A stretch of DNA of 64,000 bases, from positions 2,852,001 through 2,916,000 of the forward strand of contig JBANAY010000001.1 of the NCBI GenBank assembly GCA_037952775.1. The letters run 5' to 3'. Below, piece by piece: positions 48,806-61,769 of the stretch; position 1 is the first letter of the stretch, and each line of letters starts with the position of its first letter. This DNA comes from Clonostachys chloroleuca. Lineage: Eukaryota > Ascomycota > Sordariomycetes > Hypocreales > Bionectriaceae. A model generated the notes under the pieces. The model was not told the DNA's origin. It saw nothing but the letters and a program-made list of their open reading frames with translations, and ran no database searches. Made by a program: the position numbers and the translations under genes.

Positions 48806-49913
48806 CCGGGATTTTCTGGGTAACAAGCATTCATCGCCCTTTGCTTGTCTTAAAAAGATGATTGGTTACGTCTTTCATCTCCGTCGCTTTTCTTTTGAAT
48901 CTTTTTTTCTTCTTAGCTTTTTTCGCGTTTCTTTTTTGTTTTAATGCATCGGGCGGGCGTTTACCACGAAAGAGTGTCTTTTTCAACAAAAAGGTACACT
49001 AGAACTCTTCGTGTAAGAGGTTCAATGGCTGGGTTTCATGATAACGAAGACATGTGCTACTATAAGACGGGAGGAGTGGAGTGAAGCATTGATATCAATG
49101 CGAGAATTTTCTAATCGCAAAGGAGGGGTGATGGGCACAATAAGTGACCTACGGCATCATATGTTGTCTAGGATAATGCTTATTGTCGTCATATCTCCCT
49201 CCTTTCACGACATGACGAACATCGGGGAAGAAAACACACACGCAAGGAGGAGAACGTGGAGGAAAAGAAAACACAAAACAAGAATCCCAAGGCCTATTCT
49301 TGTTCTTTCATATAGCATGCATATGATATCTCAACGATACCCCAGGCCATGGAACAGTGGAGGCAAAGAGACCTCCCATGACACCATAGATACTGTCTGC
49401 AGAGGGCTCTCCCCAGCGGAGGGCCCCGTTCTTCACGCAGGATCTGTCAAAAAACTAGGCAAGATTCGAGGGGATGTAAGTGGGTAGATCTATTCATCTA
49501 TCACGGACTAACTTACTTCCCTTTGGTTTTTGGCAAGAGGCGGATTGAAGGATGCCAACAGACACAGAAAAATAGCAAATTAAAAATACATTGAAGCCGG
49601 AGAGAACCGCCATGACAATTTAAACGTCTGGCGGCTCTTGGCTCTCGAATGGTCGTTTTTGACCCGAGATATCGGTCTCCATATCCCACACGTTTCTAGT
49701 GACTCTATTTGAAAGAAACTTCTATTCGGCTAATGCCCAAAAGTAAATGAACAAAACTAATGATATTCAATCACCAATGGGATATGACACTTTCTTCACA
49801 TAAGCTTCACAAAAGCTCTTAACTCTCAGCTGCCATTAAAGCAAAATCTGAGCAATATGTAATGCATGCCAGATATATCTCTATTCTCTGTTTAATCTCG
49901 CTAAGGTAAGAGG
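48806..49913. other. Convergent intergenic region
   Basis: About 1.1 kb between convergent stop codons, with T-rich sequence just after the MTHFR stop (48890-48945). A 149-codon frame at 49038-49487 has no recognisable character. No gene is supported. Confidence 0.45.
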
Positions 49914-52272
49914 CTAGTAAGCATCGGCATCGTCTCCCTGCTGGTCGTAGTCGATATCCTCGTGCGCCTGCTGGGCCAGCTGGTGCTGGTTATGTGGCTG
50001 CACTCCCGCCTTGTCCTCCTCCATGCCCGCCATGACATCGTCTCTATCTTTGTCCCGTGGCGGTGCAACTGGTGGGAGGGGCGTGTTGACCCACGACAGC
50101 TCGAGCTTGCCCTCGACGCCGGGAAGTTCGCTGCCGTGGAGGCTGTTATAGAACTTCTCGGCCGTTTTGCGGTCCCGGAAGGAGACAAATGTCGTAGTTG
50201 CCGAGGGCTCTACTGACTCGAACTCTCCGAGGCTCTGTGTCTCCATGTTAGATTCACGCAAAGCAAGGAAAGAATAACGAGGGAATCTAGGGTTGAAATC
50301 ATGGGAACAACGTACCAGAAGGAAGTGGCGAAGGCTCTCGTCCTTGTCAGTTGCTGTGAAGTCGACGCCTGTAATCGCGAGACGCTTGGGCCTGTTGTCG
50401 ATGGAGTATTGAGCATACGCAGCATGACGGCCGTCTACTCCCCGGAAGCTTCCGCGGCTCCCTCTCCACGCACGAGTCGCCCGTCCACGGAACGTTGATC
50501 TGCCCCGGTATCCTCCCCGCGGAGGGTATTCCACACTGATGTTGATTTCATCCTCCGCAGCATTGGGGTCCAAGCCAAGTATTTTGGCTTCTTCTTCTAG
50601 CGAGGCAATCTTCGCTCGAAGCATGTCTGCCCCTGATGAAGGGGCATCGGGAACTCCGCCATTCTTCTCTAACAGCTTAGCCTGCAACCGTTCCCTCTCT
50701 TCGCGCTGTTTTTGCATCAGCTCCTGTTGTTTCTTCTCAAGCTCCAAGCGTTGCCGTTCCAACTCCGCCCTCTTCGTTTCCCTTTCCTGGAACTTCTTCT
50801 GTGCCTCTTCTTGCCTTTGCTGAAACTCTTCTGGGTCAATCTCGAAGGTATCATCCTCTGTGTACTGCATGTCATGATCTTTCGACCTGTCCTTGGAGGG
50901 ATGCGACCCATTCCCCGCGTTGCTCTCATCCTTCTGCCAATAGACTTTAACAAATCGGTTATCAAAAACGGCCTTTGGTGACTGATATGCTGCATTTGCG
51001 GAATCCCATTGATCGTACTTGATAATCGCAAGATGTTTGTTCGGCTTCATCGATATCTCATTGATATTTCCAAATTCTGAAAAGAACTTCCGCACTTCAG
51101 TCTCGTTCAGACTCTCGTCTGGTATGTTCTCCACCACGAGTGCGGTCTTCGAGGGATCATTACTTGGGCCTTCGGCAGAGAAATGCGATCGACCTCCGCC
51201 CTTGCGGCCTGCCCGTCCTCCTTTGCGGCCCCCACGGCCACGATTATTCTCGGGCTTAAAAGCAAGAGGATTTAAAAAGGGAAATAAGTTGCCTGAGAGC
51301 ATAGCCTGATCAGGGTCATATTCTGCGAGCAAATCAAACGTAGGTTAGCTATCATATGCCTTGGGAAAGGGGGAGAAAAAAAAAGACCATCTCACCATCG
51401 CCTTGAGGCCCAGAAGGAATATATAGGGACTCATTCCCATGATCATACATGCAGCTCGTTCCTCGAGAGCAGTACCCCTTGGAATCGAAGTCTCGGCATC
51501 TACCTCTCCGCCGCGGCTGGCCTCGAGAGCCATTTCCCATAAACTGTCCCATCCCAGGGTATTGCATGGCCATTGCCATGAATGCTTCCATGGTAGCCGG
51601 ATTCTGGGGGTCGAATGAAGGCATACCCATCGCTGAGAAGTCCCCACGCTTATCCTCCCCTCGACCTCGCCCGCGTTTTCGCTGTTGTTTAGTGGGCCGG
51701 CCACCATTGTGATGTCCATCTTGGTTCCCAGATGGATCGGCGTCGTCTCGGTCATTGTAGCTTCGTTTCTTGGAGCCAGAATGGCCCGCGCTGGGAGCTG
51801 CATCTACTTCAGGCGGTGGAGGGTCGGGCCTGCGAGGCTGGAGTTTGGGGGCGGGCGCAGCGCCCGGAATGTAGGATTTGTACGCAATCGCCTGGAACAC
51901 ATCGTCCAGGAAAGACTTCGGATCTGCGACATGAGTTAATGGTGACCAGGTAGATTTGGCAGGAAACCCAGGCGCAATGCCAGCGCAGTGGCGAGGGAGA
52001 GCAACAGCACGGTACCTTCGCTCAAAAAGTCGGGGATCTCCTGTTCGCACAACGCGCGGACAGACGCTTTATCGCCATCGTGCTTCAGGAGCGCGATGAT
52101 GTATTCTGCCAACACCTCGGCGTCTGCATTAGATCTAGAAGGCGGGAAGGTGATGAGCTCCGGCGCTTGAAAGGTGTGGTAAATGGTAGGAGGAAAGGAG
52201 GGCGTACGTGTCTTCGATTCGGTTCACAATCCATGTCTTCAGCAAGGGCACATCTTCCTCGGGGAACATCAT
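49914..52272 (-). CDS. rmn1: CCCH and RRM RNA-binding protein, Rmn1/RBM26-like
   Basis: Five exons (52208-52272, 52016-52134, 51396-51923, 50316-51322, 49914-50234) join in phase to 679 residues. The N-terminus MMFPEEDVPLLKTWIV...DAEVLAEYIIALLKHD is the PWI-like fold of the RBM26/27 family. An Arg/Gly-rich linker leads to a CCCH finger (CRDFDSKGYCSRGTSCMYDH). Next come an RRM (ALVVENIPDE, LAIIKYDQWDSANAAY), a Glu/Gln/Arg-rich coiled coil and a second RRM-like region (RLAITGVDF, TTFVSFRDRKTAEKFYNSL). In fission yeast, Rmn1 belongs to the MTREC complex that feeds unwanted RNAs to the exosome. The 81-nt last intron (50235-50315) has no stop and is a multiple of three, so it could be retained. 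Confidence 0.83.
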
Positions 52273-53106
52273 GGTGCCTCAAGTAAAGGCATCGAAGCCG
52301 GAGAATAAGGCGAAGGTCATGCACAGCTTGAAACTTTGGAAGGTCGGCTTGATTCTGTCGCGATCGCGTTCGCGTTGTCTTCGGAGGGCACTCGATGCGT
52401 CGCCAAACCGATTCACCCAAAGATAAGGCTGCTCTCAGCAGATTGGCACTCGGTAGATGTAGTTGATAACTTTTTCGTCCGCAGGCGCTCGTAAACTTTG
52501 AAGCACTCTGAGAATCTGGTCTGGCTCCCAAGATCAGATTCAGGCTCCACCTCTACTGGGTAACTCCAGGCACTAGCTACAGGCACTACGATTAGGTAAT
52601 TCGATTTTTCAGCAGCAAGGTGCGGTGAACAATGGCACAGGGAGAGTGGGTATGTACAACCACACTCCTCATTCCATACGAGATCTCATCCTCGCGCTCA
52701 CTCATTGGACAACTGAGAATAGATTCAGCCCAGTCTTGCCGTGTTTCTTGGTCCCGACATTGGTATTCACAAAAACATGAATAGGATCAGGAGCCACACT
52801 TTTGAACATAAAAAGTCATCATTTCTTTTGTCATGTTTCCACTATCGGCACATCACTACATAAAAAGCCAAGCGGAGAGCTTCCCCGTGATTATGGCCTC
52901 AATCTAGCCCTCAAATTTTATTTACCATATTTTTTTGGTTCCTTGTCTCGGCGGCTTGTCATTTGACAAAAGGCCACCGTGATGTCTTCGCAAGGGGCTT
53001 CTCTATGGGGCTCAGGCAGGCGTCCCAGATCTTCGCTAGCAGCCTGTTGAGGTTCTGCATCCACAAGGACACAGGATCTGATATCATCCATTCAAGGTAA
53101 GTTCGC
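52273..53106. other. Intergenic region between EF2 and rmn1
   Basis: About 830 nt on the minus strand between the EF2 stop and the rmn1 start. It should hold the EF2 3' untranslated region and the rmn1 promoter. Spurious frames read through the EF2 terminal intron into it. Confidence 0.5.
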
Positions 53107-56015
53107 TTACAGCTTGTCGTAGTACTAAAAGAGAGACATGTTAGCCCACACAGTTCGGAAACCTTTTTTGGATCAGTAGGGATATAGCTTACGTTCTCAA
53201 CACCGGGCACCTCAGCCTTGATACCCTTGCGCTTACGCATCTCAGTGACAATAGCTCCGACCTTCGAGCTGGAGTCGAGAGGAGAGCCACCGGGTAGAAC
53301 CTGCCAGTGGTCGAACACGGACTGAGGGAAGGCCTGGCCGGAGGTGGCGGCACGGAGATCTCCGTTGAAGCCGAAGGACTCCAGGACGGGGAGGTAGGCC
53401 TTGATGTTGAAGAGGGGAGTACCAGGGCGCTGCTCCTCGTTGAAGACGTGACCACGTCTGCGGGTAAGGACACCGTAGACACCACCCATGGCGTTCTCGG
53501 GCACCTGAATCTCGACCAGGTAAACGGGCTCGAGCAGAGCGGGCTCGGCCAGAAGGGCAGCGGCGTACAGGACACGACGAGCAGTGGGGATGATCTGGCC
53601 ACCACCACGGTGGATAGCATCAGCGTGCAGGGTCACATCAAGGATGTTGAAGCGGGTAGAGCGCATGGGCTCCTCAGCAACGGGACCTTCGCGGGTAGCC
53701 CACTGGAAACCGGAGACAACGGAATCCTTGATTTCGTTGAGGTACTGGACGGCCTTGGTCTGGTCAACCAGCAAGTTGGCACCAGTGCCATCAGGACCGA
53801 AAGTCCAGATCTTTCGGGCGTCAGTGACATCCCAGCCGAAGTCGTCAGCGAGGACACGGGCACGGGCCTTGAAATCGTCACGGGCGGAAACCTTGCCGGA
53901 CTCGATCGCGAGAGAGAGTTCCTCCTCAATAGGCTCAGCAACCATGTACAGACGGTTGTGCTTGTTGGGGGACTTGGAAAGAGCAGTAATGCTCGACTTG
54001 CCCTGGACAGTCTCACGGTACTGGACGACGGGGTCGGAGATGATCAGAGGGATACCGGCGTGGTCTTCCTCAAGATCCTTCAAGCAAATCTCGAGATGCA
54101 GCTCACCGGCACCAGCAACGACGTGCTCACCGGACTCGGAGGTGTAGGTAAGGACGCAAGGGTCGGACTTGGACAGACGCTTGAGACCTTCGACCAGCTT
54201 AGGGAGATCCTGGGCGTTCTTGACCTGGACGGAGCGCTGCACGACGGGGGAGACAGAGAACTTCATGACCTTGAGGTTGTGGGCAGTCTCAGAGGTGGTA
54301 AGAGTACCAGACTTGAGCAGGAACTGGTCGATACCGACGAGACCGACAATGTTTCCGGCGGGCATGTCGTCAATGGGGTCGACCTTGCCACCCATCATCA
54401 GGACGGTACGCTGAATAGCCTTGATGAAGAGATCATCCTTCTTGCCAGGGGTGTAGTTGGGACCCTGAATGCGGACCTTGAGACCGGAGCGGACGGTACC
54501 AGAGAAGACACGACCGAAGGCGTAGAATCGACCCTTATCGGAAGTGGGCACCATCTTGGAGACGTAAAGCATGAGGGGACCCTTGGGGTTGCAGTCACGG
54601 ATACCAATGGCGGCCTCGTCGTCAAGAGGACCCTCGTACAGAGTCTCAGCACGGTACTTCTGGGCAGTGACGGGAGAAGGAAGGTGGAGAATCATCATCT
54701 CCAGAAGGGCGTCGGCAGCGGGGAGGAAAGTGCGCATGACAACCTTGAGCAGCTGCTTGCCCTCCTTCTGGCGGTCGTCAGCAGAGATCTTGAGCTGGAG
54801 CTTCTCCAGAAGAGTGGTGATCTCGTCGTTCTTGAAGTTCATGACGGCGGAGAAGATCTTGAAGATGGGGTCCAGGATGAACTGGTTGAAAGCACGCTCA
54901 AGTTGCTTGCCCTCGTGGGTACCAGACTTGGACCACTTCTTGGTGTGGGGGTTGAAGTAGTTGTCGCCCTGCAAATGGTTCCGAGTCAGTATTCAATCTT
55001 TGAAATGCGACTGGCCTATACCGCCATCGTGGGAGGGGAGCATCTGCATTCAAGCAGGGAGGAGACTTACCCAGAGACGCTCCATCATCTTGTTCTTGTC
55101 AACACCGAACTTCTTGGCGTAGCGGACAGCGAACTGGCGGATAGTGAAGGCCCAGCCGTGGAGACCGGAACCGAAAGCAACGGTACCCTTGTAGGGGTAG
55201 ACCTGCACATCACCGAGAGTCTTGTCAAAGTAGGTGGAGATGATGACGTTAACGGACTCGATGGTACGGGAGAAGGACTGGTAAAGATCCTCCTTGGAGA
55301 CCTGAAGCTCGAGAAGAGCACGGTCGACCTTGTTGATGATGATAACAGGCTTGATACGCTCACCAAGGGCCTGGCGGAGCACAGTCTCGGTCTGAACGCA
55401 GACACCTTCGACAGTGTCGACGACGACGAGGGCACCGTCAGTGACACGGAGAGCAGCAGTAACCTCAGAGGAGAAATCAACGTGACCGGGGGAGTCAATC
55501 AGGTTGATCAAGAAGTCCTGACCATCGGTCTTCTGGCCAACGATATCCTTGATATCCTCGGGGTCATCAAGATGACCGTACAGAGAGATAGCAGTGGACT
55601 TGATGGTGATACCACGCTCCTGCTCATCGGCACGAGTATCGGTGGCACGAGCCTCACCTGCCTTGGCGGAGGAGATAATACCGGCCTTGGACAGCAGGGA
55701 GTCGGTCAGAGTCGACTTGCCGTGGTCGACGTGGGCAATGACGGACATGTTTCGGACATTGGTGGGCTTGTCCATGAGGGCCCGGACCTCGTCGACCGTG
55801 AAGCTATCATGGTGAAGCAATATGTCAGCAAACTCTGTTTTTTTCCTTTCTGAGGGTATGGTGTTATCTCCGGAGGGGCAGGGCGCTGTTTTTTTTTTGC
55901 GCTCTGGCGCCAGCGTCGTTGCGTCGAAGACGACGAGGCGACGATGAAGGGATGGTGAGGGCAGGAGGAGCTGATCCGAGCAAGAATGGACATCAGAGAC
56001 AACTTACTTCACCAT
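53107..56015 (-). CDS. EFT1: Translation elongation factor 2 (eEF2)
   Basis: Four exons: 56008-56015 (8 nt, MVN start), 55071-55803, 53193-54968 and 53107-53124 (YYDKL and stop). They join to exactly 844 residues. The GTPase motifs are AHVDHGKST (G1), DEQERGIT with T in switch I, DSPGHVDF (G3) and [12 protein letters not shown] (G4). The diphthamide loop is DAIHRGGGQ. Domain V and the usual C-terminus YYDKL are present. eEF2 drives ribosomal translocation. Codon bias is extreme, as expected for a highly expressed gene, and produces a long spurious frame on the opposite strand. Introns of 204, 102 and 68 nt all splice in phase. Confidence 0.98.
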
Positions 56016-58024
56016 CTTGGCGGTATTTTTGCTTTTACCTGGCTTGAATGCCTGTAGGTGTTGAAGGAAAAAATTGGTGGTGATGTGGGAGAGGAAGAAG
56101 CCAAAGCGGGGTTGTATAGTTTTATGGCCCCGCGTTGACGTCTCAGTCACTCAGATCGGGCAGCTCAGTGGTGGGACACAGTGCTTAGCAGGCTAATTTG
56201 CAGCACCAAGAGGTACTGCTCGCTTTAAAATATTGTCTTTTCGGATTGCAGGGAAGGTCCTCTTTTGATACCTAAGCAGGTAAAGAGCAGGAGCATTACA
56301 AAGGCATGTTCGAGAACCGAGCTGTCCTTTTATCTAAACCGTGGCCAACCTCCATTGCCTCTCAGCACTGCTCTGGCACGCCTTAGGTATCCCTCTGTTC
56401 CTGTACTTGACTGATTACATATGGTCTGTCGAGGCGAGGTACATGAGGTTCAGCGCATTGTTCCGCGCTTGGCACGGTACCGACAAGGACCGAAAAAAAA
56501 TACGATCAGGCGAGGATTGGTGGGGCAGAAGGAGTTTGCTCACCTTTGCCCCACCATCGCCGCGATGGTGACCTGAGCAACAAGCCCGCCTACCAAAGTT
56601 AGCAGAGGCTGATAAGCTGTGTGGGAGTCACACCGCAATGGGCTGCAGTCATATGGATAGGCTAATAGAAATTATTTCTGGGAAAAAGAAAACTCAATGA
56701 GGAAAAGGCCAAAAACATGAGGCAAGTAAGTGGAAGTCACGCCAGGCCCAGGCCACTCAAGACTCCCACTCGCCACCAGTGAGGAGTAATTTTGGACTCG
56801 CGCCGCCGCCACGGAGCCTGGCCTAATTGATACCCGCAATGCGTGGTGGTAGGAAAAGGGCATAACCCTCTCCTCGACAACGGCAAGCTCCCCCGACTCA
56901 TGGAGCTTCCTCAATCCGGAAACGTTCTCGGCGTGAGTCAGCAGCCAATGCCACTCGCACAGCCCAGCAAGCAGCTGGAGCTCTAAAATAATGCAGCTTC
57001 CCAGAGTCATGCCGTCATATTTTCTTAGCTTTCTGAAACTCAAAACCAGGCTGTGACCTGGCAGGTCACATACGCAAAACGCGGCGGTCGCTGAATCCCC
57101 ATGTATCGGTACGTTGTAGGTTTGGTAAGGTATGTTGAGTGCGTGCCAGAAGTGTATGTGCCTCGCTTCTCCCTACCCCGCTACAGATGAGGGGTGATGC
57201 GCTGTGGAACTCGCTGTAGCCATTGGGCACCGCCAGCCTTGGCAGCCACCAACGCACGAAGATCGCTAGCACGACTGGGAATATCACCTGTAGGTGAATG
57301 ACGAGCAGCTCATGAAACACGTGCAGGGTTCCGTTTCTAGTGCAGCATTTTCAGCCAGGACCTGTAACAAATGATACACAAGGTTAATGATGTTGATATA
57401 TCCCAACATAAGAATATATTATCCAAAATGCAGCCAACACATACACACAATATATCCAACATCATACCAAATGCCCTCATCTCTCATTTACTCATTCGTA
57501 GTTGTCGCTGTTGCTGTCAATTCAAGAACTCAGTCCAGGTACCTACCAACTTGTGTATCATCGGCTGCGTGCAGCGTTTTGAGTGTCTCAGGTGTGATGT
57601 AAAATATCATTATTCCCCCAGAGTTGAATTCCACAATTTGGATTCTGCCGCTAGACACAGCTGGCGTTTTATTATTCAAATCTCAACTTCAACACATGCC
57701 ATTACTTTCACATGAAAGACCATCCCGAGGTGAAATCGCGGTTGTGATGACTAAGCACTCATCATCTCCCTAATTGCTTCAACTGGGAAGCCGTGTCTTT
57801 GATCTTGATCAAACATATCATTCCCTTTTGAACATAACATTGCGGTCGGTGACACACTGTGGCGTTACTTGCACGCGATCCTCTACTCGTTCGAGGTGAC
57901 ACTGCCCAAAGCCCCTTATCTCGCAGCCTCCCAATGACTATCACACCCCTGCTTCACATCACATAATAAGCGTGGCTTCGAGCGGCGTGATTGCCGCCCG
58001 GATGCTACTCTCCAAATTCCAGAA
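56016..58024. other. 2-kb divergent intergenic region
   Basis: Holds the strong EF2 promoter (left part) and the upstream region of the TMEM135-like gene. All frames are short and lack family character. No RNA gene was recognised. Confidence 0.5.
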
Positions 58025-59792
58025 ATGTCCCTAGACCGAAAGATAGGTCATGAGTTTAGACAGGCCATCTCCAAGTCGACTCCAGGCCAGGCGGCTGGGT
58101 TGATCGCGTTGTCGTCTCTTCCACCAGCTCTTCGACCCCTGGTTCGCGCCTATGTCACCGGCTACGCAACCACTGTCGGGCCACGTCTTCTCGCTTTGAT
58201 CGTCAGTCACATCTCTAGAAAGCGTCGGAAGTCATCGAAACAGTCCAAGACTGAAGAGACGCCCTCTTTAATCCATCCACTACTCCACGTTATCACAACT
58301 GGCTTTGAGCCTCAGCGCTTCCCCACGTTTTGCGCCGTGGTTGCGGGGGGCAGCACTCTGCTTCTGGTATAACACCTCCACTCACCTACATATTGCATGG
58401 ACCGGCTGCTTATGCTGTCATACACAAGTCTATTAGACATACAGAATTGAACTGATCGCTTTGCACCCTATGTTCTTTTACTAATACTTTCCCCTTCTCT
58501 TTAGAAACCGTTCTTTCTTCTTCTCACTCATTCATTTAAAAACCTTAGCGGAATAGCTCGTCTCAGGTATGTCAGTCTCACCATCCAACCATCTTAACTT
58601 TTCTTACCAATTCAAAGGCTTGCGAGATGGATATCTGCATTCATTTCTGCGTGGCTGGGCATGCGCCTTCTACACCAAAAAAGGGGTTCAGCTAGCACAA
58701 CCCCAAGTGCCAATGGCAGCGTTGACCCTATCGCGAAGGACCCTTCTCACCAGAAGCCTGCGCCAAGGTCTGGTGGTCATACACTGGATCTTACCTTATT
58801 TACAGTCACTAGAGCTCTGGATATCATCGTCGGAGAGCTATGGTCCCGGCATCGTGCCCGACGCAGCCAAACTCACAAGTGGACAAAGGCAAGTCATCAA
58901 AGAGCCGAGTCAGCCTCACATCTATGACCCAACTAACATCCATTAGGCTGAGGAGCTCACCGGCTATCTCACTGATCCCTTCATCTTTGTCGTCTCATGC
59001 GCTTTCATCATGTGGTCCTGGTTCTACTATCCCAACAACCTACCGCGGAGCTACCAGAAATGGATCACTTCCGCCGCCATGCTGGATATGCGTCTCATCG
59101 AGGCCCTTCGCCGATGCAAGTTCAACGAACTCCGCTACGGCGAAGACACCGGGCAGGCTTCTCTACTCGGCCCAATGTGTGCCGGCTTGGACATGCCCGC
59201 CGTCTGGGGCGACCCGGCCAAGACCATCCCCTACCCGTGCGAGGTAGTCCACATGAAGCGCGGACAGTCCTGCGAGGCCCACGCCATCAGTCGTCTGGCC
59301 CGTTCCTGGAAATGGGCCATGTATACATATCTACCCCTAGCCCTCGCCTTCAAGGTCCGGAAGCTCGAGAAGAAACAGCTCCTCAAGGCGTTCATCTCCG
59401 CATCTCGCTCCTCCCTGTTCCTCGGCAGCTTCATCACCATCTTCTACTACACCATTTGCCTCGCCCGCACGCGTATAGGCCCCTACATTAACGGCCGAAG
59501 CACGGAGGCGTACCAGCGCATGGATGGCGGCATCTGCGTGGGCTTGGGCTGCGGCCTGTGCGGCTGGAGCATCCTCATCGAGACCGCCAGCCGCCGCAAG
59601 GACATGGCCTTGTTCGTCGCCCCCCGTGCGCTGGCGACCATCCTTCCTCGCAAGTATTCCTCGGAGAAACAGTACAAGGAAACACTGGCGTTCGCAGCCA
59701 GCGCGGCTGTGATTTCGACCTGCGTGTTGGAGAACCCTAAGCGGGTGAGGGGCGTCTTCGGCAGGTTGCTCAATTCTATCATGCGAACATGA
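58025..59792 (+). CDS. TMEM135-like multi-pass membrane protein
   Basis: Exons 58025-58366, 58505-58566, 58618-58888 and 58947-59792 give 506 residues. The third intron has a GC donor (AAG|GCAAGT) with a perfect CTAAC branch and a TAG acceptor. The protein has several hydrophobic helices (FIFVVSCAFIMWSWFYY, SSLFLGSFITIFYYTICLA, GGICVGLGCGLCGWSILIE). A cysteine-containing block, PCEVVHMKRGQSCEAHAISRLARSWKWA, resembles the C-rich region of TMEM135 proteins. In animals TMEM135 is linked to peroxisomes and mitochondria; the role in fungi is not established. The family assignment is from recognition and could be wrong. Confidence 0.68.
58889..58946 (+). other. GC-AG intron
   Basis: This 58-nt intron begins GCAAGT after AAG and ends CATTAG, with CCAACTAACATCC as branch site. 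Splicing here keeps phase 0 and joins THKWTK to AEELTGY. No GT donor nearby gives a matching frame with such a good consensus. Confidence 0.8.
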
Positions 59793-60002
59793 AGATGTTT
59801 GACATAATATTGTAACATGTTGGATAATTGGTTCTTTTCAGGGTTGTGTTCATGATCATTTTGAGTCACGTTGTATAGTAAACCGTTAGAGTTCTGCGAG
59901 ACATATTATTAATACTAAACGCCCCGAGCGGGTGATTCTTTTACTTCATTCAAAAGGACCGTCCATCATCTACCTCGACTTGATCCAACAGCCCATATCG
60001 AA

Positions 60003-61066
60003 TCACTCCAATTCTCTTGCTCTCCACCATGAACAAACTCCAAGCACAAACATGCAAGCCAGGATATCTGCCCTCACTGTAGTGAAGATCTGGCCGTACC
60101 GCAACACCACCTGCACATACCCCTTGAACGGCTCGGGCAGGAATCCCACAACCGTCTGCACGATCCCGGGCGGCGGCGCCCGGCCCTTGTCGAGGAAGAA
60201 CCGAGTGGTGAGCAGGCACGCCTCGGCCGTGGCGAACACCCAGAAGAAGAAGTCCTTGCGGTGCAGGTTCTCCTCGTCCGAGAGCGCCGCCAGCTCCCGC
60301 TCCATCTTGGTTCCCGTGAACGGGGTGAGGACGGCGATGTACAGGCCGAGCCCGAGGGCGACGAGGGCGTGGAGGAGACGCCAGAGGGCGGTGTAGGTGT
60401 CGAGGGGCTGAGGCTTCTTCTCCTGCTGGAGGTTTGAGAAGCTGCTCAGGTCCGGGAACGACGACCCGTCCCCGCCAAAGGGGAACTGGGGCATCCCGCC
60501 TGGGCCGCCCGCGCCTCCTCCCATCATCTGGCTCATCATCTTCATGATGGGGTCCTCCTCCGCGCCAGGGATGCCAGGTCCAGCTGGGTTCTGGCCGCTT
60601 TGGCCACCGGCGGCGGGGTCGAAGCCCAGCATCATCTGGCGCAGCGCGGCCTCGGAGATGTTCGGCTCAGCTCCAGCGGGAAGAGCATTGTTCGTTCTGG
60701 CGGTGGTCTTGGGGGCGTAGAAGTGCTCTGAGATATCCACCTCGTCGGGGTCAGCAGTTGCCTCCACAGCCTTTGCTGCGGTCGTGGGAGCTGCTGGTGC
60801 CGGCGTAATAGACTCGGATGCTGCAGTTACCGAGGGCGGGGCGTCAAAGTCTAGCAGGGAGAATTAGCTCGGATTCATCATGGCAATACTTATGCGAGAT
60901 TCTTACCTGCTTGTGGGCGGCCGCCCATCCCCGTGATCTTGTTGAGCCGGGCAGAGCCGCCAGCTTTCAGTTTCGCCTCCCTCCGTTCCTTTCGGAGGCG
61001 TGCCTGCTCTGAGGCCCGCTGAGCAGCAGCATCAGCATCGTTGGAGGTCGCTACGCTCTCTGTCAT
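60003..61066 (-). CDS. GET2: Get2-like subunit of the tail-anchored protein insertion receptor
   Basis: Exon 1 (60907-61066) and exon 2 (60003-60850) join in phase 1 across a 56-nt intron, giving 335 residues. The N-terminus carries the basic helix ARLRKERREAKLKAGGSARLNKITG. This is the conserved Get3-binding motif of Get2/CAMLG and the best evidence for the call. A Gly/Met/Pro-rich linker follows, then three hydrophobic segments near the C-terminus (ALWRLLHALVALGLGLYIAVLT, DFFFWVFATAEACLLTTRFFL, ILACMFVLGVCSWW). Get2 with Get1 inserts tail-anchored proteins into the ER membrane. Size and topology agree with fungal members. Confidence 0.85.
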
Positions 61067-61769
61067 GACCGCTGATTTGAGATTGCTTAATCTGGCAAAC
61101 GTGGCAGGGAAGTTGGTTGCAGGTAATGGAGAGTCGACGTCAACGAGCAGCGTATCACATCCAGGCAGGTGTCGTTTCTATTATCGTCGATTGTGGGCAG
61201 TGGGTCATTACCCCAAAGTCACTGACAGGGCCTGAAATAGAACATGTCACACCAAAGCTCTTTTCATGGAAGGTAGGGAGTTCGTCTTCTAAATAATAAT
61301 ACTAAACGCAATTAACACAAAGCAGTTAATAAATCCGTAGTATTTATCTTGACATTAATTGTCTTAGTATTGTGTTAAAATTCGACGCTGAAGGTCTTGG
61401 GTGTACCAGTTTTAATGTCACCCGCTTGACAAGGGTCCAACTCGATGTCACCAATGACATTGTGCTAACCTACACCCACTCTCCTCCGAAACAACCTCCT
61501 CTCAATCCGTACAGCAGCATTATGCAGCTTTTTACTCTATTTTCTGGACAAAACGGTAGTTCGGCACATTACAAATCTCAGGACGCCTCCTGATGTCAGA
61601 TGGCATTAGCCGGCTAGCGCGGCGTCAGCGCTTAAGGAAACTACGGATTAAACTGCCGAGATGACCACGACTAAGACGAACGGCGTTATTATTGAAACAG
61701 CAAACACTATTTTTGCATTTCCAACCACCTCAATTTCCTATGTACACTACTCTAAGTACTCAACACCGT
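61067..61769. other. Intergenic region
   Basis: About 700 nt between the GET2 start and the 3' end of the LsdA-like gene (both minus strand). It is AT-rich around 61280-61380. It should contain the GET2 promoter. Confidence 0.5.

Noticed and set aside
53307..55853. 848-codon plus-strand ORF opposite the EF2 gene
   Set aside because: It is the antisense shadow of a highly codon-biased gene. The absence of TTA, CTA and TCA codons in EF2 keeps the opposite frame open. The translation is low-complexity and matches no family.
55804..56007. Possible snoRNA in the first EF2 intron
   Set aside because: The intron was read on the minus strand for box C (TGATGA) and box D (CTGA) in the right arrangement; no pair was found.
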